Source: Streptomyces sp. R28
GTDB lineage: Bacteria; Actinomycetota; Actinomycetes; Streptomycetales; Streptomycetaceae
Reading direction: 5' to 3'
Assembly (NCBI RefSeq): GCF_041052385.1
Contig: NZ_CP163439.1
Span: forward strand, 1,240,001 to 1,304,000
Length of the DNA stretch: 64,000 nucleotides
In this document: piece after piece, positions 27,010 through 35,191 of the stretch
Layout of the letters: each line of letters begins with the position of its first letter
How positions within the stretch are numbered: position 1 is the first letter of the stretch
Made by a program: the position numbers and the translations under genes
Notes under the pieces: generated by a model
What the model was told of the DNA's origin: nothing
The model's input: the letters and a program-made list of their open reading frames with translations, nothing else
Databases searched by the model: none

Positions 27010-27519
27010 GTGGCTACCCCTGACGCAGTCTTCATCTACATCGGCACCTACCCGAGCGGACCCGCGGCGCAAGCCGACTACGACGTCCTCAAGGACCTTC
27101 ATGCGGTCGGTGCGGTCGGCTCGTACGACGCATCCGTCGTCACCAAGGACGAGGCCGGCAAGGTCCACGTCAACAAGGACGAGACGGCCACCCGGCACGG
27201 GGCCTGGGGCGGCGCCGCCGCCGGTGCGGTCGTCGGCCTGCTGTTCCCTCCGGCGATCATCGGTACGGCCGCCGTCGGTGCCGCCGTCGGCGGCGTGAGC
27301 GGTCACCTGTGGCGCGGCATGTCCCGGGCAGACGTCAAGGAGTTCGGCGAGATCATCGACGAGGGGCAGGCCGCCCTGGTCATCGTCGGCGAAAGCTCGC
27401 TCTCGCAGGCGCTGCAGAGAGCCCAGCTCAAAGCGGACAAGCAGGTCGCCAAGGAACTCGACGTGAGCACGAAAGACGTCGACAGGGCCGTCCAGCAGGC
27501 CGCCACCGAGGTCCGCTGA
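27010..27519 (+). CDS. DUF1269-like small membrane-associated protein
   Basis: A 169-residue protein. GTG 27010 has AGGAG seven bases upstream. The N-terminus is an alpha/beta ferredoxin-like half (AVFIYIGTYPSGPAAQADYD, ASVVTKDEAGKVHVNKDE), followed by a Gly/Ala-rich hydrophobic hairpin AAAGAVVGLLFPPAIIGTAA and another Gly stretch at about 78-105, then a second alpha/beta half ending in a charged helix. That order is the glycine-zipper architecture of DUF1269 proteins. The function is unknown. Probably co-transcribed with the DUF1254 gene. Confidence 0.75.
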   Translation: MATPDAVFIYIGTYPSGPAAQADYDVLKDLHAVGAVGSYDASVVTKDEAGKVHVNKDETATRHGAWGGAAAGAVVGLLFPPAIIGTAAVGAAVGGVSGHLWRGMSRADVKEFGEIIDEGQAALVIVGESSLSQALQRAQLKADKQVAKELDVSTKDVDRAVQQAATEVR

Positions 27520-27613
27520 CCTCCCGACGCATCCGATTCACGGGTGGGGACCGCGCCACCATGCCACCAAGGTCCCTCAAGGCCCTTGCGTTCTCGGCCT
27601 CGGCTGTGCGGCG

Positions 27614-28135
27614 TCAGTACCGCAATGCGTCGCGGACCTCGGTGGTCACCGTGCCGGTCAGGTCCCGGTTGCTCCGAGCTGTGGCCTTGGAGGTCTTGCC
27701 TGCGGCGACCTCGGGGACCTCGAGGACGGCCACGTCGGCCAAGTTGCCGGACTGGTCCTTGAAATTAACCACGATGATGTAGCTCCTCGACTTCGAGTCG
27801 TGGTTGGCGATGGTCACCGGGACCTCTGCCTTGCCGTCGGAGCCCGTCGCGACGCTGCCCAGGGTGACGTCCGACTTGGCGTCCAGGCCGCCCTTCACCT
27901 CATCCAGCGCAGACGAGGCGGCCGCCTCCGCGGAAGCGGCCGCAGAAGTCACCGCGGACGCTGCCGCGCTGCTGGCGGCAGAGGCAAGCTCGGACGCACC
28001 CGACTTCACAACAGATGCCGCCGAGGAAGCGGGGGATGTCGAAGACTCGTCGTCCGACGAGCAGCCGGTCAGACCAGCCCAGCCGAGCATGACGGCCACC
28101 CCGACAACAGCACATCGGTTGGTCTGGCGTTCCAT
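27614..28135 (-). CDS. Lipoprotein with FxLYD-like domain
   Basis: A 173-residue exported lipoprotein. The lipobox LTGC places the lipid-carrying Cys at residue 25, after a hydrophobic signal (AVVGVAVMLGWAG). A low-complexity Ser/Ala linker (about 30-75) tethers a C-terminal beta-sandwich with EVPVTIANHDSKSRSYIIVV and NFKDQSGNLADVAVLEVPEV, the layout of the FxLYD extracellular domain. ATG 28135 has GGGAGAAGCC just upstream. It runs against the flanking genes and has no obvious partner; a role at the cell surface is all that can be said. Confidence 0.8.
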   Translation of the reverse strand: MERQTNRCAVVGVAVMLGWAGLTGCSSDDESSTSPASSAASVVKSGASELASAASSAAASAVTSAAASAEAAASSALDEVKGGLDAKSDVTLGSVATGSDGKAEVPVTIANHDSKSRSYIIVVNFKDQSGNLADVAVLEVPEVAAGKTSKATARSNRDLTGTVTTEVRDALRY

Positions 28136-28641
28136 GGCTTCTCCCACCTCGACGGCACTCTCCCGTCCAGCGTCAGCCAAGCCGGCCGGCCGTACCAGCA
28201 GGACGCGGCACGCGGGTGACGCAGCTGACGAAAGCTCTGGAGGCAACGGCGGCACCTGGACACGCGTGTCCGCTGACCGAAGCCCTCGGGTGTGGAAGCC
28301 TCACCGTGGCCGGGTGCAGAGACAACGTGCGGCTCTGGATGGACGGTTGCAGGAAGTCCCTGCGACCGCCTGTACGGCCACGACCACCGAGCGCCCACAG
28401 CGCCGTTTTCGTGCTGCCATCGGCAAGGGCGCCCAGCCCGGCGGTCCCGGAGATGAGCACGGCGTCGATCAGCGCGAGAAACACCCGGCCGAGCCGCCAC
28501 GCTCGAACCCGCGCTCATCATGATCGATAGCGCGGCAGGCTTCCGAGTAGCTAAAATGGGACATTAAGCCCATCGGGCAGGCGTGGCTGTGCCCTCAGCC
28601 AGGTCTTGATCTCGGTCCCTCGGCTGCGAAGGACGCTTCCC
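28136..28641. other. Intergenic region, no confident gene
   Basis: About 500 bases between the leftward lipoprotein gene and the rightward gene at 28642. A minus-strand piece near 28430-28484 (VFLALIDAVLISGTAGLG) is hydrophobic but has no ribosome site or continuation. Confidence 0.45.
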
Positions 28642-29220
28642 ATGACGTCGGAGACCACCTCGGTCGCGCAATCCGGGCGGGAATCGGTAGTCATCGCCAG
28701 CTTCGACAACCGCCATCGCGCCGAACGCATGCTGGTGTCGCTCGGGCGAGGCTTCCACAGCAAGGCCCGCAAAGGCGGCATGACTGCTGTGGTGATTCGA
28801 GGTAACGATGACGGCTCGCTGAGGGTGACCCAGTCCCGCGTGCTGACGGCCAACGGTTTCGTGAACGCCCTGTTCCGCATCTCCCTCGCATGGACGGCCG
28901 GATTCATGGGTCTGTTCGCCACGCTGAAAGGGGCAAGGGTCGGGGCCCACGCCGCTGGAGCGCGCAAAGGCCATGTCGGATCCAAAGCGCAGCAAGCCCA
29001 CAGGATCCTCGCGGAAGTCGGCCCCGATGCCGCCGTCACGCTGGTTCGCTGCAAGGACACGGACACGCGGCAGATGGTCGCCGCTGCGGTGGGCGAACGT
29101 GCGAAAGAGAGCTGGGAAGGCACGCTCACGGAGTTTCTCGCCGCCCTCGACCCCGGCAGCGCTCACGATTGGGTGCGCGCGGCTGTCGGTGAGCCCTCCC
29201 GCACACACCGCGGCCAGTGA
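28642..29220 (+). CDS. Hypothetical protein coupled to a potassium channel
   Basis: A 192-residue protein, family not recognised with certainty. ATG 28642 has GAAGGA nine bases upstream. Residues 15-75 look like an alpha/beta fold (VVIASFDNRHRAERMLVSLG, GGMTAVVIRGNDDGSLRVTQ), a hydrophobic stretch FRISLAWTAGFMGLFATL lies at about 82-99, and a second alpha/beta segment (GPDAAVTLVRCKDTDTRQ) follows. This glycine-hairpin layout resembles the DUF1269-like protein at 27010. Its TGA overlaps the GTG of the potassium channel gene, so it may be a channel regulator. Confidence 0.65.
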   Translation: MTSETTSVAQSGRESVVIASFDNRHRAERMLVSLGRGFHSKARKGGMTAVVIRGNDDGSLRVTQSRVLTANGFVNALFRISLAWTAGFMGLFATLKGARVGAHAAGARKGHVGSKAQQAHRILAEVGPDAAVTLVRCKDTDTRQMVAAAVGERAKESWEGTLTEFLAALDPGSAHDWVRAAVGEPSRTHRGQ

Positions 29221-29798
29221 CTGACAGAGCCGGCCCCGGGCCGGACACCCGGCGTGAGGCCCGATTCCGGCGCCGCATGATCGTGCGGGTTGTGCTGCGG
29301 ATCGTGGGATCCGCCATCGCGCTGGTGACCTTGTACTTTCTGCTGCCCCTGGACCACTCCTCGGCCTGGTCCGCCGTCACGATGCTGGTGATCGGGTTGC
29401 TGGTGTTCATCGCCTTGGTCGCGTTTCAGGTGCGCTCGATCTTCCGGTCACCGTTCCCGGGACTGCGGGCCGTCGAAGCCCTGACCACCAGCGTTCCGTT
29501 GTTCCTGCTGCTGTTCGCCAGCACCTATGTCGTCATGGCCGCGATGTCGGCCAGTAACTTCGGCGGGCCGCTGACGCACACCGACGGGTTGTACTTCGCC
29601 GTCACCGTCTTCGCGACGGTCGGATTCGGCGACATTACGGCCAAGAGCGAGGCGGCTCGGCTCGTGGTCACCGGGCAGATGATCGCTGATCTCGTCATCC
29701 TCGGACTTGCGATCAAGATCATCATGGGCGCTGTCAGCCGGCGCCGACAACCGGGAGGCGCCTCCGGCGCACAGCCCCCCGAGGAGATCCACCGCTAG
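29217..29798 (+). CDS. Potassium channel, pore-domain type
   Basis: A 193-residue membrane protein. Two hydrophobic segments at about 20-70 and one at 82-108 precede a pore loop with the selectivity filter TVGFGD at 134-139, then the inner helix MIADLVILGLAIKIIMGAV. The C-terminus is short and polar with no RCK or cyclic-nucleotide domain. The filter is complete, so potassium selectivity is expected. GTG 29217 overlaps the stop of the upstream gene by four bases. No signal for regulation beyond this coupling. Confidence 0.9.
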   Translation: MTDRAGPGPDTRREARFRRRMIVRVVLRIVGSAIALVTLYFLLPLDHSSAWSAVTMLVIGLLVFIALVAFQVRSIFRSPFPGLRAVEALTTSVPLFLLLFASTYVVMAAMSASNFGGPLTHTDGLYFAVTVFATVGFGDITAKSEAARLVVTGQMIADLVILGLAIKIIMGAVSRRRQPGGASGAQPPEEIHR

Positions 29799-29887
29799 GA
29801 ACACGGGTGAGTAACGAGCAAGCGACCCACCGCCGGCCACGAACGGTGGATCGATCGCCGTCGCCCACCAGCACTTGTCATCAGCGT

Positions 29888-30178
29888 CCGGGCACCGACA
29901 ACGCACCATCCCCAGCCAACGGCCGACACTGTGAGACCGGGACACAATGGTCAGAGATGTCAGGAGTCAGGCCCGGACCCGGGACAGCACCCACCCATAC
30001 TCCCGCCCGCCACAGCAACCCCACCCAGAAACACAGAGCATGCTCAGTGCCAACTCCCGGACCACCCTGAACCTGACACCGGCCGATCATTCCGCGGCAC
30101 AGAGACCGACATCCTGGTTCAGGTTGCTTCACCCCCAGTGCAGCGCCTCTCGACGGCTGCAGGACAGGGCACCAACTA
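29888..30178 (+). repeat. Dispersed ~300-bp repeat, copy B
   Basis: Diverged counterpart of 19872-20170, same orientation; both end at a GGCAGGGCACCAAC / GGACAGGGCACCAAC stretch. The two copies lie 10 kb apart and each marks the edge of a debris field. Confidence 0.8.
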
Positions 30179-30420
30179 GCTGGCGTCCGGGTCGAGTGAG
30201 TGGCCGCGCGGCGGCGCACGTTGTGGGCCCTCAAGGAGCCGTTCGCTGACGCCACAGCAGGATCGAGGAGCGGACCTCGCTGCTCAGGAAGGCTGAAGCC
30301 CCCGCCATCATCTGCCCGGCAGGGGCCTCAGTGACCCATCACGTGTCACGTTGCTGTCACCAACACCATCGATGCACCTGGACCACAAAGGCCCCACCTG
30401 CATGAACAGCAGGGATGTAG

Positions 30421-30471
30421 ACCACGTGGACGCCTGAAGACGGCTTCTACGACATGTGCCATGTGGGACCG
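30421..30471 (+). repeat. Dispersed 50-bp motif, copy 2 of 3
   Basis: GTGGACGCCTGAAGACGG followed by CTTCTACGACATGTGCCATG. The second part is identical to copy 1 at 2131-2180 for 20 bases. An integrase remnant follows 330 bases downstream. Confidence 0.75.
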
Positions 30472-30592
30472 CGGCCCACTCGCTAGCATTACGTACCACT
30501 CATCAAGATCCGGACCAGGTGCGGACCGAATCAGCCTGGCACTCGACGTTTCCACTCTTTGTCGCAGGTCAGGAGTGAGGTCAGGCGTGTAC

Positions 30593-30707
30593 CACCAGCA
30601 GACGAAGAACCTGCTGGTGTCCTACTCGCCCAAGAAGCTGGGCTTCTTCTAGCAGCACGAGCAAGGGCGCCTGACCAGATAAGATACCCAACAGGCGCCC
30701 TTGCTCG
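30593..30707 (+). other. Run of three perfect hairpins, terminator or structured RNA
   Basis: Hairpin 1: CACCAGCAG (30593-30601) with 30611-30619, 9-base loop. Hairpin 2: AAGAAGC (30632-30638) with GCTTCTT (30642-30648), 3-base loop. Hairpin 3: CGAGCAAGGGCGCCTG (30658-30673) with 30692-30707, 18-base loop. A TAG closing a short plus-strand frame (…KNLLVSYSPKKLGFF) lies at 30650-30652, so the third could be its terminator. The octamer GCTTCTAG occurs on both sides of hairpin 3 with slight variation (TTCTTCTAG, GCTTCTAG). Confidence 0.6.
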
Positions 30708-30797
30708 GCTGCTTCTAGGCCGCGAGGCGAAATCTTCCTTTAACGCCCATTTCTCCCACTCGTATCCCACCTCTGGCCAGCTGCAGCCGCCAAGACG

Positions 30798-30920
30798 GTG
30801 AAGCGCAAGAAGGCGGCCATCAACGAGGGGTTCGGTCTCGCAGTCGAGCGGGGCTACTTCAGCCAGAACCCCCTTGCAGGACTGCGCTGGACCGCTCCGG
30901 AGGTCGCCGACGAAGTGCGC
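30798..30920 (+). pseudogene. Tyrosine integrase fragment (N-terminal/core boundary)
   Basis: KRKKAAINEGFGLAVERGYF and SQNPLAGLRWTAPEVADEV match the conserved stretch where actinomycete phage-type integrases join the arm-binding and catalytic domains (residues before NPL are typical). Nothing else of the gene remains. Confidence 0.6.
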
Positions 30921-30962
30921 AGTGCCCCTATGACCTCCACCATGCGGGCATCGCAAGGTGCG

Positions 30963-31138
30963 TTAGCCCGGACTTGGCCCGGAACCGTCAACCGCGCCCT
31001 CGCCAAGGTCCGAGCCCCCGTCGAACGCGGCATGGCACGGCTGAAGTCCTGGCAGATCTTCCGCAGGGCCCGCATCAGCCCCCAACCGCATGACCGTCAT
31101 CACCAAGGCCGTCCTCGCCCTGGAGAGGCAACGCTGAA
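30963..31138 (+). pseudogene. IS5-type transposase C-terminus, frameshifted
   Basis: TVNRALAKVRAPVERGMARL and KSWQIFRRARISP are the last conserved helix region of DDE_Tnp_4-type transposases; after a frameshift near 31080 the true tail NRMTVITKAVLALERQR ends at a TGA at 31136-31138. The preceding catalytic part is missing here but appears inverted just downstream. Confidence 0.75.
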
Positions 31139-31143
31139 AGGGC

Positions 31144-31400
31144 TCAGTGAGTTGGAGGAGCCTGATGCCCTGCGTCGTGGGCTTGACGCCTTGTGCCGCA
31201 AGGTCGACGGCAGCGCTGTGTGGGGGTGAGTTCGCCGCCGGGTGGTCGTTTGAGGCTGGCGGTGGGGCCGGCGCCCTGGTAGGCACGGTCGGCCAGGATG
31301 GGGACGCCCTGTCGCTCGCAGATCCGGATGATCCGGTGGCCGCGGGCCGCGGTCAGGTCATGGGTGCGGCCCGGCAGCGCAGGCGAGATCCACAGCACTC
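31144..31400 (-). pseudogene. IS5-type transposase middle segment, inverted
   Basis: The minus strand encodes LWISPALPGRTHDLTAARGH and GVPILADRAYQGAGPTASLK, the catalytic block that normally lies immediately before the C-terminal piece found at 30963-31138. The two pieces point in opposite directions, so an inversion broke the element. Its outer edge abuts the pectinesterase gene and may have removed that gene's signal sequence. Confidence 0.75.
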
Positions 31401-32422
31401 ATGATGGCCCACCACTCTTCGAAGAGCAGAGGCAGAGGCACGCTTGAGGGCACCAACCTGCTCGTCGCGGCCGACCGCGCCGGTGACCACTGGACGGTGC
31501 AGGACGCCATCGACCACATTCCCACTTCCGGGGCCAACACGATCTTCGTCGACAAGGGCGACTACCACGAGGCCATCACCGTCCCCGGCAACAAGGCCTG
31601 GCTGACGATCAAGGGCGTCACGGGTGTTGCCGAGGATGTCGTCATCCACAACAGCCGGGCACACGGCATGCTCAAGCCGGACGGTACGCAGTGGGGTACC
31701 GAGGGCAGTGCCGTCGCCACGTTCAAGCCTCACGATCTGATCGTGCAGGACCTGACGATCTCCAACACGTTCGACCCGGCGGCGCACCCGGAGATCAACG
31801 CGTTCGAGACCCAGGCCGTCGCGGTGGCCGCCAAGGGCGACCGTCAGATCTACCGCAACGTCCGGATCCTCGGCCGCCAGGACACCCTGCTCGTGAAGGG
31901 GAGACGCGCACCACCGAAGCCCGGCAGTACTTCGTCGAGTGCTTCATCAGAGGCAGTGTCGACTTCGTCTTCGGCAACGCCACCGCGGTGATCGACAAGT
32001 CCACCCTGCACATGCTTCCCTGGCCCGGCGGCACGATCCTCGCACCGAACACCGACTACCGGAAGAAGTACGGGATCCTCATCACCCACAGCTCGATCAA
32101 CTCCACCGCGTTGTCGAGGACGATGTACTTCGGCCGTCCGTGGCACAACTCCCCCGAGGCCCACCCGCAGGCGGTGATCCGCGAGACCCTCGTGTCCGGG
32201 GCGGTGGACGCTTCGCAGCCCTGGACGAACATGACCCCCGACTATCCCAGGTCGTGGGCCCGGTTCAAGGAGTACAAGAACACCGGCGGCGGAGCCGGCT
32301 TCGGAGCGAACGCGCCGAAACTGACCGACGCCGAAGCCGCCGACTTCACGGCCGCGAAGTACCTGGCCGGCAGCGACGGTTGGAACCCCACGAAGGACAA
32401 TGCCCTGGGCTCCATCGACTGA
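31401..32422 (+). pseudogene. Pectinesterase with a one-base frameshift
   Basis: Pectin methylesterases remove methyl groups from pectin outside the cell. Both halves are well preserved: TVQDAIDHIP near the start, GRQDTLLVKG with the first catalytic Asp, then in the next frame FIRGSVDFVFGNATAVID with the second, and YFGRPWHN with the catalytic Arg. The frame breaks inside a GGGG run at 31898-31901; adding one G restores an uninterrupted protein of about 340 residues. No signal peptide is present at ATG 31401, and transposase debris lies immediately upstream, so export was probably lost too. A sequencing error in the G run is possible for the frameshift alone. Confidence 0.85.
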
Positions 32423-32535
32423 ACACCGCGGGGCGGGGCGGGCCGGGACCATGGCTCGTCCCGGCCCGGCCCGCCCTCCCGGCCGATGGCGGGAACGCTG
32501 AACGTGACTACGGTGCAGGCGTTTTGCACCCCGTC

Positions 32536-33110
32536 CTACGGGGACTGATGTTCCTTCGCCGCCCACCAGATCGCGACCTGCGTGCGGCGGGCGAGGCCGA
32601 GTTTGCCCCGGATGTTCTCGACGTGGCCCTCGACCGTGCGGGACGAGACCACGAGTACGGCGGCGATCTGACGATTGGTCATGCCTTGGGCGACCAGTTC
32701 GGCAACCTCCTGTTTCCGGGCGGTCAGCGGATGCGGGGCGGACGGGACGATCGGCTCCTGGTCGGGCTCCAGAGCGTAGTGGAGCAGCCGACTCTCCTCG
32801 AACACCTTCCTGTACGAAGCCCGGCCCAGGGCGGCGACGGCGCCCGCCTCACAGCGCGCGTGCTCCGCGGCCATCTGTGGCCCGAACGCGGAGATCGAGC
32901 TGCCGGCGTCGCGCCACAGGGCATCGGCGGCACCCAGCAGCCGGGCGGCCCGCTCATGGCACCCGCCCTCGGCGGTGGCCCAGGCGAGCAGTTCCAGCAT
33001 CCTCCATCGCGTGGTCGTTGAAGGTCGCGGCGACCGGCTGGATCTCCTGGCCAAGCGATGTGCGGGGCGCCTCGGGGACACCGCCGACGCTCGTGACGCG
33101 AGTGCGCCGA
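32536..33110 (-). pseudogene. LuxR-family (LAL-type) regulator, C-terminal remnant
   Basis: The minus strand ends with a complete LuxR DNA-binding domain: LTARKQEVAELVAQGMTNRQ, then IAAVLVVSSRTVEGHVENIR and GKLGLARRTQVAIWW. Before it is the helical repeat region of large ATP-binding regulators (HERAARLLGAADALWRDAG). The frame shifts near 33005 (FNDHAMED continues in another frame) and the ATPase domain of such 900-residue proteins is gone. Confidence 0.8.
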
Positions 33111-33171
33111 CGAGCACGGCCGGGACGACGACTCTGGGGCGGATCCTGATCAGGGCGTGGAATCGGGACAT

Positions 33172-33599
33172 CGCGCTGCACTCCTGGTGCTGCGGGGTGT
33201 GCCGGATACCGGCCTTGCCTCACCGACACTGGCAACCCGCGACGTTTTTCAGCATCCCCGCCACCAGCGGTAATGAATTCCGGGGGTCGGCCGGAATTGG
33301 TCAGGGTGATGTTCCGTCGGTCTGATCAACGGCACGAGCCGCAACGGACGAGGCTTCCAGCAGCACGGCAAGGTGGGCACAGAGTTCACTGTGCCCACCG
33401 GCATCAACCGCCTCATGAAACGGCGCTTGAACGCCGCCGACGCCCCACCTTGGTTCTCTGATTTTCGAACACCGCTGACACGATCACTCCTAGTGGTGAC
33501 TGTTCCCGCCGGGACCATCACGCGCAGTCAGCTGGGGCGATCTGCGCCATATGGAAGGTGGATATGACAGCAAGCTAGGGCCGATTCCGGAACCGCGTC
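33172..33599. other. No gene seen
   Basis: About 430 bases of decayed DNA between the LuxR remnant and a hydrolase scrap. No frame, hairpin or repeat stands out. Confidence 0.45.
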
Positions 33600-33790
33600 A
33601 TCGTTTCGCGGCGTTGAACAAGATCGAGAACCGTTGCTTCTTGGGCCCAAGTTGCATGGTGAGTTCGCCCCCCTGTGCGCTGACGATGCGGGCCAGCGTG
33701 CCACCCGCGTCGTACGTGCCGGCCTTCAGCTCGGTCGAACCACGACCTCTTCCAGCACCTCATGGAGCACCGCGGCCAACTGGGCCCGAC
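33600..33790 (-). pseudogene. C-terminal scrap, possibly of a serine hydrolase
   Basis: Minus-strand text in two frames: QLAAVLHEVLEEVVVRPS, then KAGTYDAGGTLARIVSAQGG and ELTMQLGPKKQRFSILF ending in a TGA near 33598. The GTYDAGGTLARI type of ending occurs after beta-lactamase-like domains (DUF3471-like), but the match is from memory and weak. Confidence 0.35.
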
Positions 33791-33859
33791 CCCAATCGCC
33801 GCAAACCTCCAAGCACGCCATGCAGGCGAAGCCGGAGCCCCACCAACCGGCACACCGCG

Positions 33860-34348
33860 TCATCCCGAAGGAATGCGAAACTCGAATTCGGGACGGTCCC
33901 ACGGCACGGCGGGCGGGTTCGCGAACGCGGTCCCGGTCCGCACCGCACCGACGCGGTGATAGAAGTCCTCGGCGGGAAGGTGCGACACGACCTTGAGACG
34001 GTCGATCCCTGCGGCACGGGCCTCGGACTGCATGTGCGCGACGAGTAGCCGTCCAATACCCCGTCCTTGCGCTTCGTCGGCGACGAACAGCAGGTCGAGC
34101 TCCGGTGGAGCGAGGACGAGCGAGTAGAACCCGAGGACCCGGACTCCGTGCTCGTCGGCGCCGACGGCCACGAAGACGCGGTGGGCCTCGATGTAATCAG
34201 GACCGACCCGGTAGCCCGCCACTGCGGCTGCGTACTTACCCTCGTAGGCGCGTGAGCCACGCACGAGCCGCGTGAGCCGCTTGGCATCCCGCGCGACTGC
34301 CCTCCGTATCGTGATCGGCTGGCTGATCGGGGAAGTGCGTGAACTCAT
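33860..34348 (-). CDS. GNAT acetyltransferase, copy 2 of a duplicated gene
   Basis: Near-identical paralogue of the gene at 20883-21371: 162 residues, 13 differences, same acetyl-CoA loop QGRGIGRLLVAHMQ. ATG 34348 matches the other copy's start; upstream DNA then diverges at once, while downstream identity runs about 50 bases past the stop (GCCATGCAGGCGAAGCCGG present beside both). The reading frame is intact, so both copies may be active. Substitutions are spread over the protein and mostly conservative, suggesting the duplication is not brand new. Confidence 0.85.
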   Translation of the reverse strand: MSSRTSPISQPITIRRAVARDAKRLTRLVRGSRAYEGKYAAAVAGYRVGPDYIEAHRVFVAVGADEHGVRVLGFYSLVLAPPELDLLFVADEAQGRGIGRLLVAHMQSEARAAGIDRLKVVSHLPAEDFYHRVGAVRTGTAFANPPAVPWDRPEFEFRIPSG

Positions 34349-35191
34349 CGAGAGAGTATTTCTCACCGGGGAGTGCCTTCGTGCGGCGGGTCGGCTGCTC
34401 GCGCAGCCGCTCCTGCACCGCTCCCGTGATGGGCGAGGGCGTCGGCCTCGGCAGCCCGGGTGACCGGCGTCCGCGCAGGCCGACAGGTGGGCTCCGCCGT
34501 ATCACTCGCTATCCCATAGCTGTCACCAACTGGGCGGACCCTCCCGGACCTGGCCATGACCTGCGGCTTCGCGCCCGAGATGGAATCACTGGACGCCGAT
34601 GGACGGCCGTTACGACCTGTGCCGGTTGGGACCGTCACAGCTCAGAGCGGGCAGCCACCGCTCTGCGGCCAGGGCCGACGGGTGGTCACCCTGCACAGCC
34701 ACGTGTGAGCTTTAACGTGCAGGCGATTGCTCGGTGCCACTGTCCGGCGTGGAGTGCGAACAACTGCCAAAGGGCCCGCCGCCGCGCGCGCCGCCGCGCG
34801 GCCACCCTCGGCAAAGGTTTCACTCATTCGTCCCGGCCGCCCAAGGAACGAGGCATCGGAGCACGCCGTATGCGGCGAAGGCGAGGTCGTGCATGCGGGC
34901 GACGGCCTGGACGGCGTGGTGGAGACCATCGCTGTGTAGCCGCAGTCGCCCGACGTCGCGGCGGCCAAGGTCCGGGGATCTACCGCTCGGCGGACGGCGA
35001 CACCGAGGGTGCCCCGCGCTCCAGGTCATGGCCAAGCAGGGAAAGGGGAACTGACTCCTGCACGCCTGCCAGAACATGGGGTTTGGGGGCAGGCTGAGGA
35101 TCGGACGGTGATCCCTGCCACGTCGCCAAGGCCCCGCCGATGAGTTTCCGGTGGTCGCGCAGTCCACCATCCGACACGAAGGGAGCGCATC
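34349..35191. other. Decayed or non-coding stretch
   Basis: About 840 bases without a convincing gene. It holds the third copy of the 50-bp dispersed motif and the ribosome site GAAGGGAG of the next gene. A minus-strand piece near 34850-34960 (LHHAVQAVARMHDLAFAAYG) looks coding but is isolated. Confidence 0.45.
34585..34634 (+). repeat. Dispersed 50-bp motif, copy 3 of 3
   Basis: ATCACTGGACGCCGATGGAC, GGCCGTTACGACCTGTGCCG then GTTGGGACCG: the most diverged copy. GTCACCAAC occurs about 65 bases upstream, as with copies 1 and 2. Confidence 0.7.

Noticed and set aside
30593..30707. Hairpin run considered as a CRISPR-like array
   Set aside because: The stems differ in sequence and there are no regularly spaced direct repeats. 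No CRISPR array or cas gene is visible anywhere in the window.
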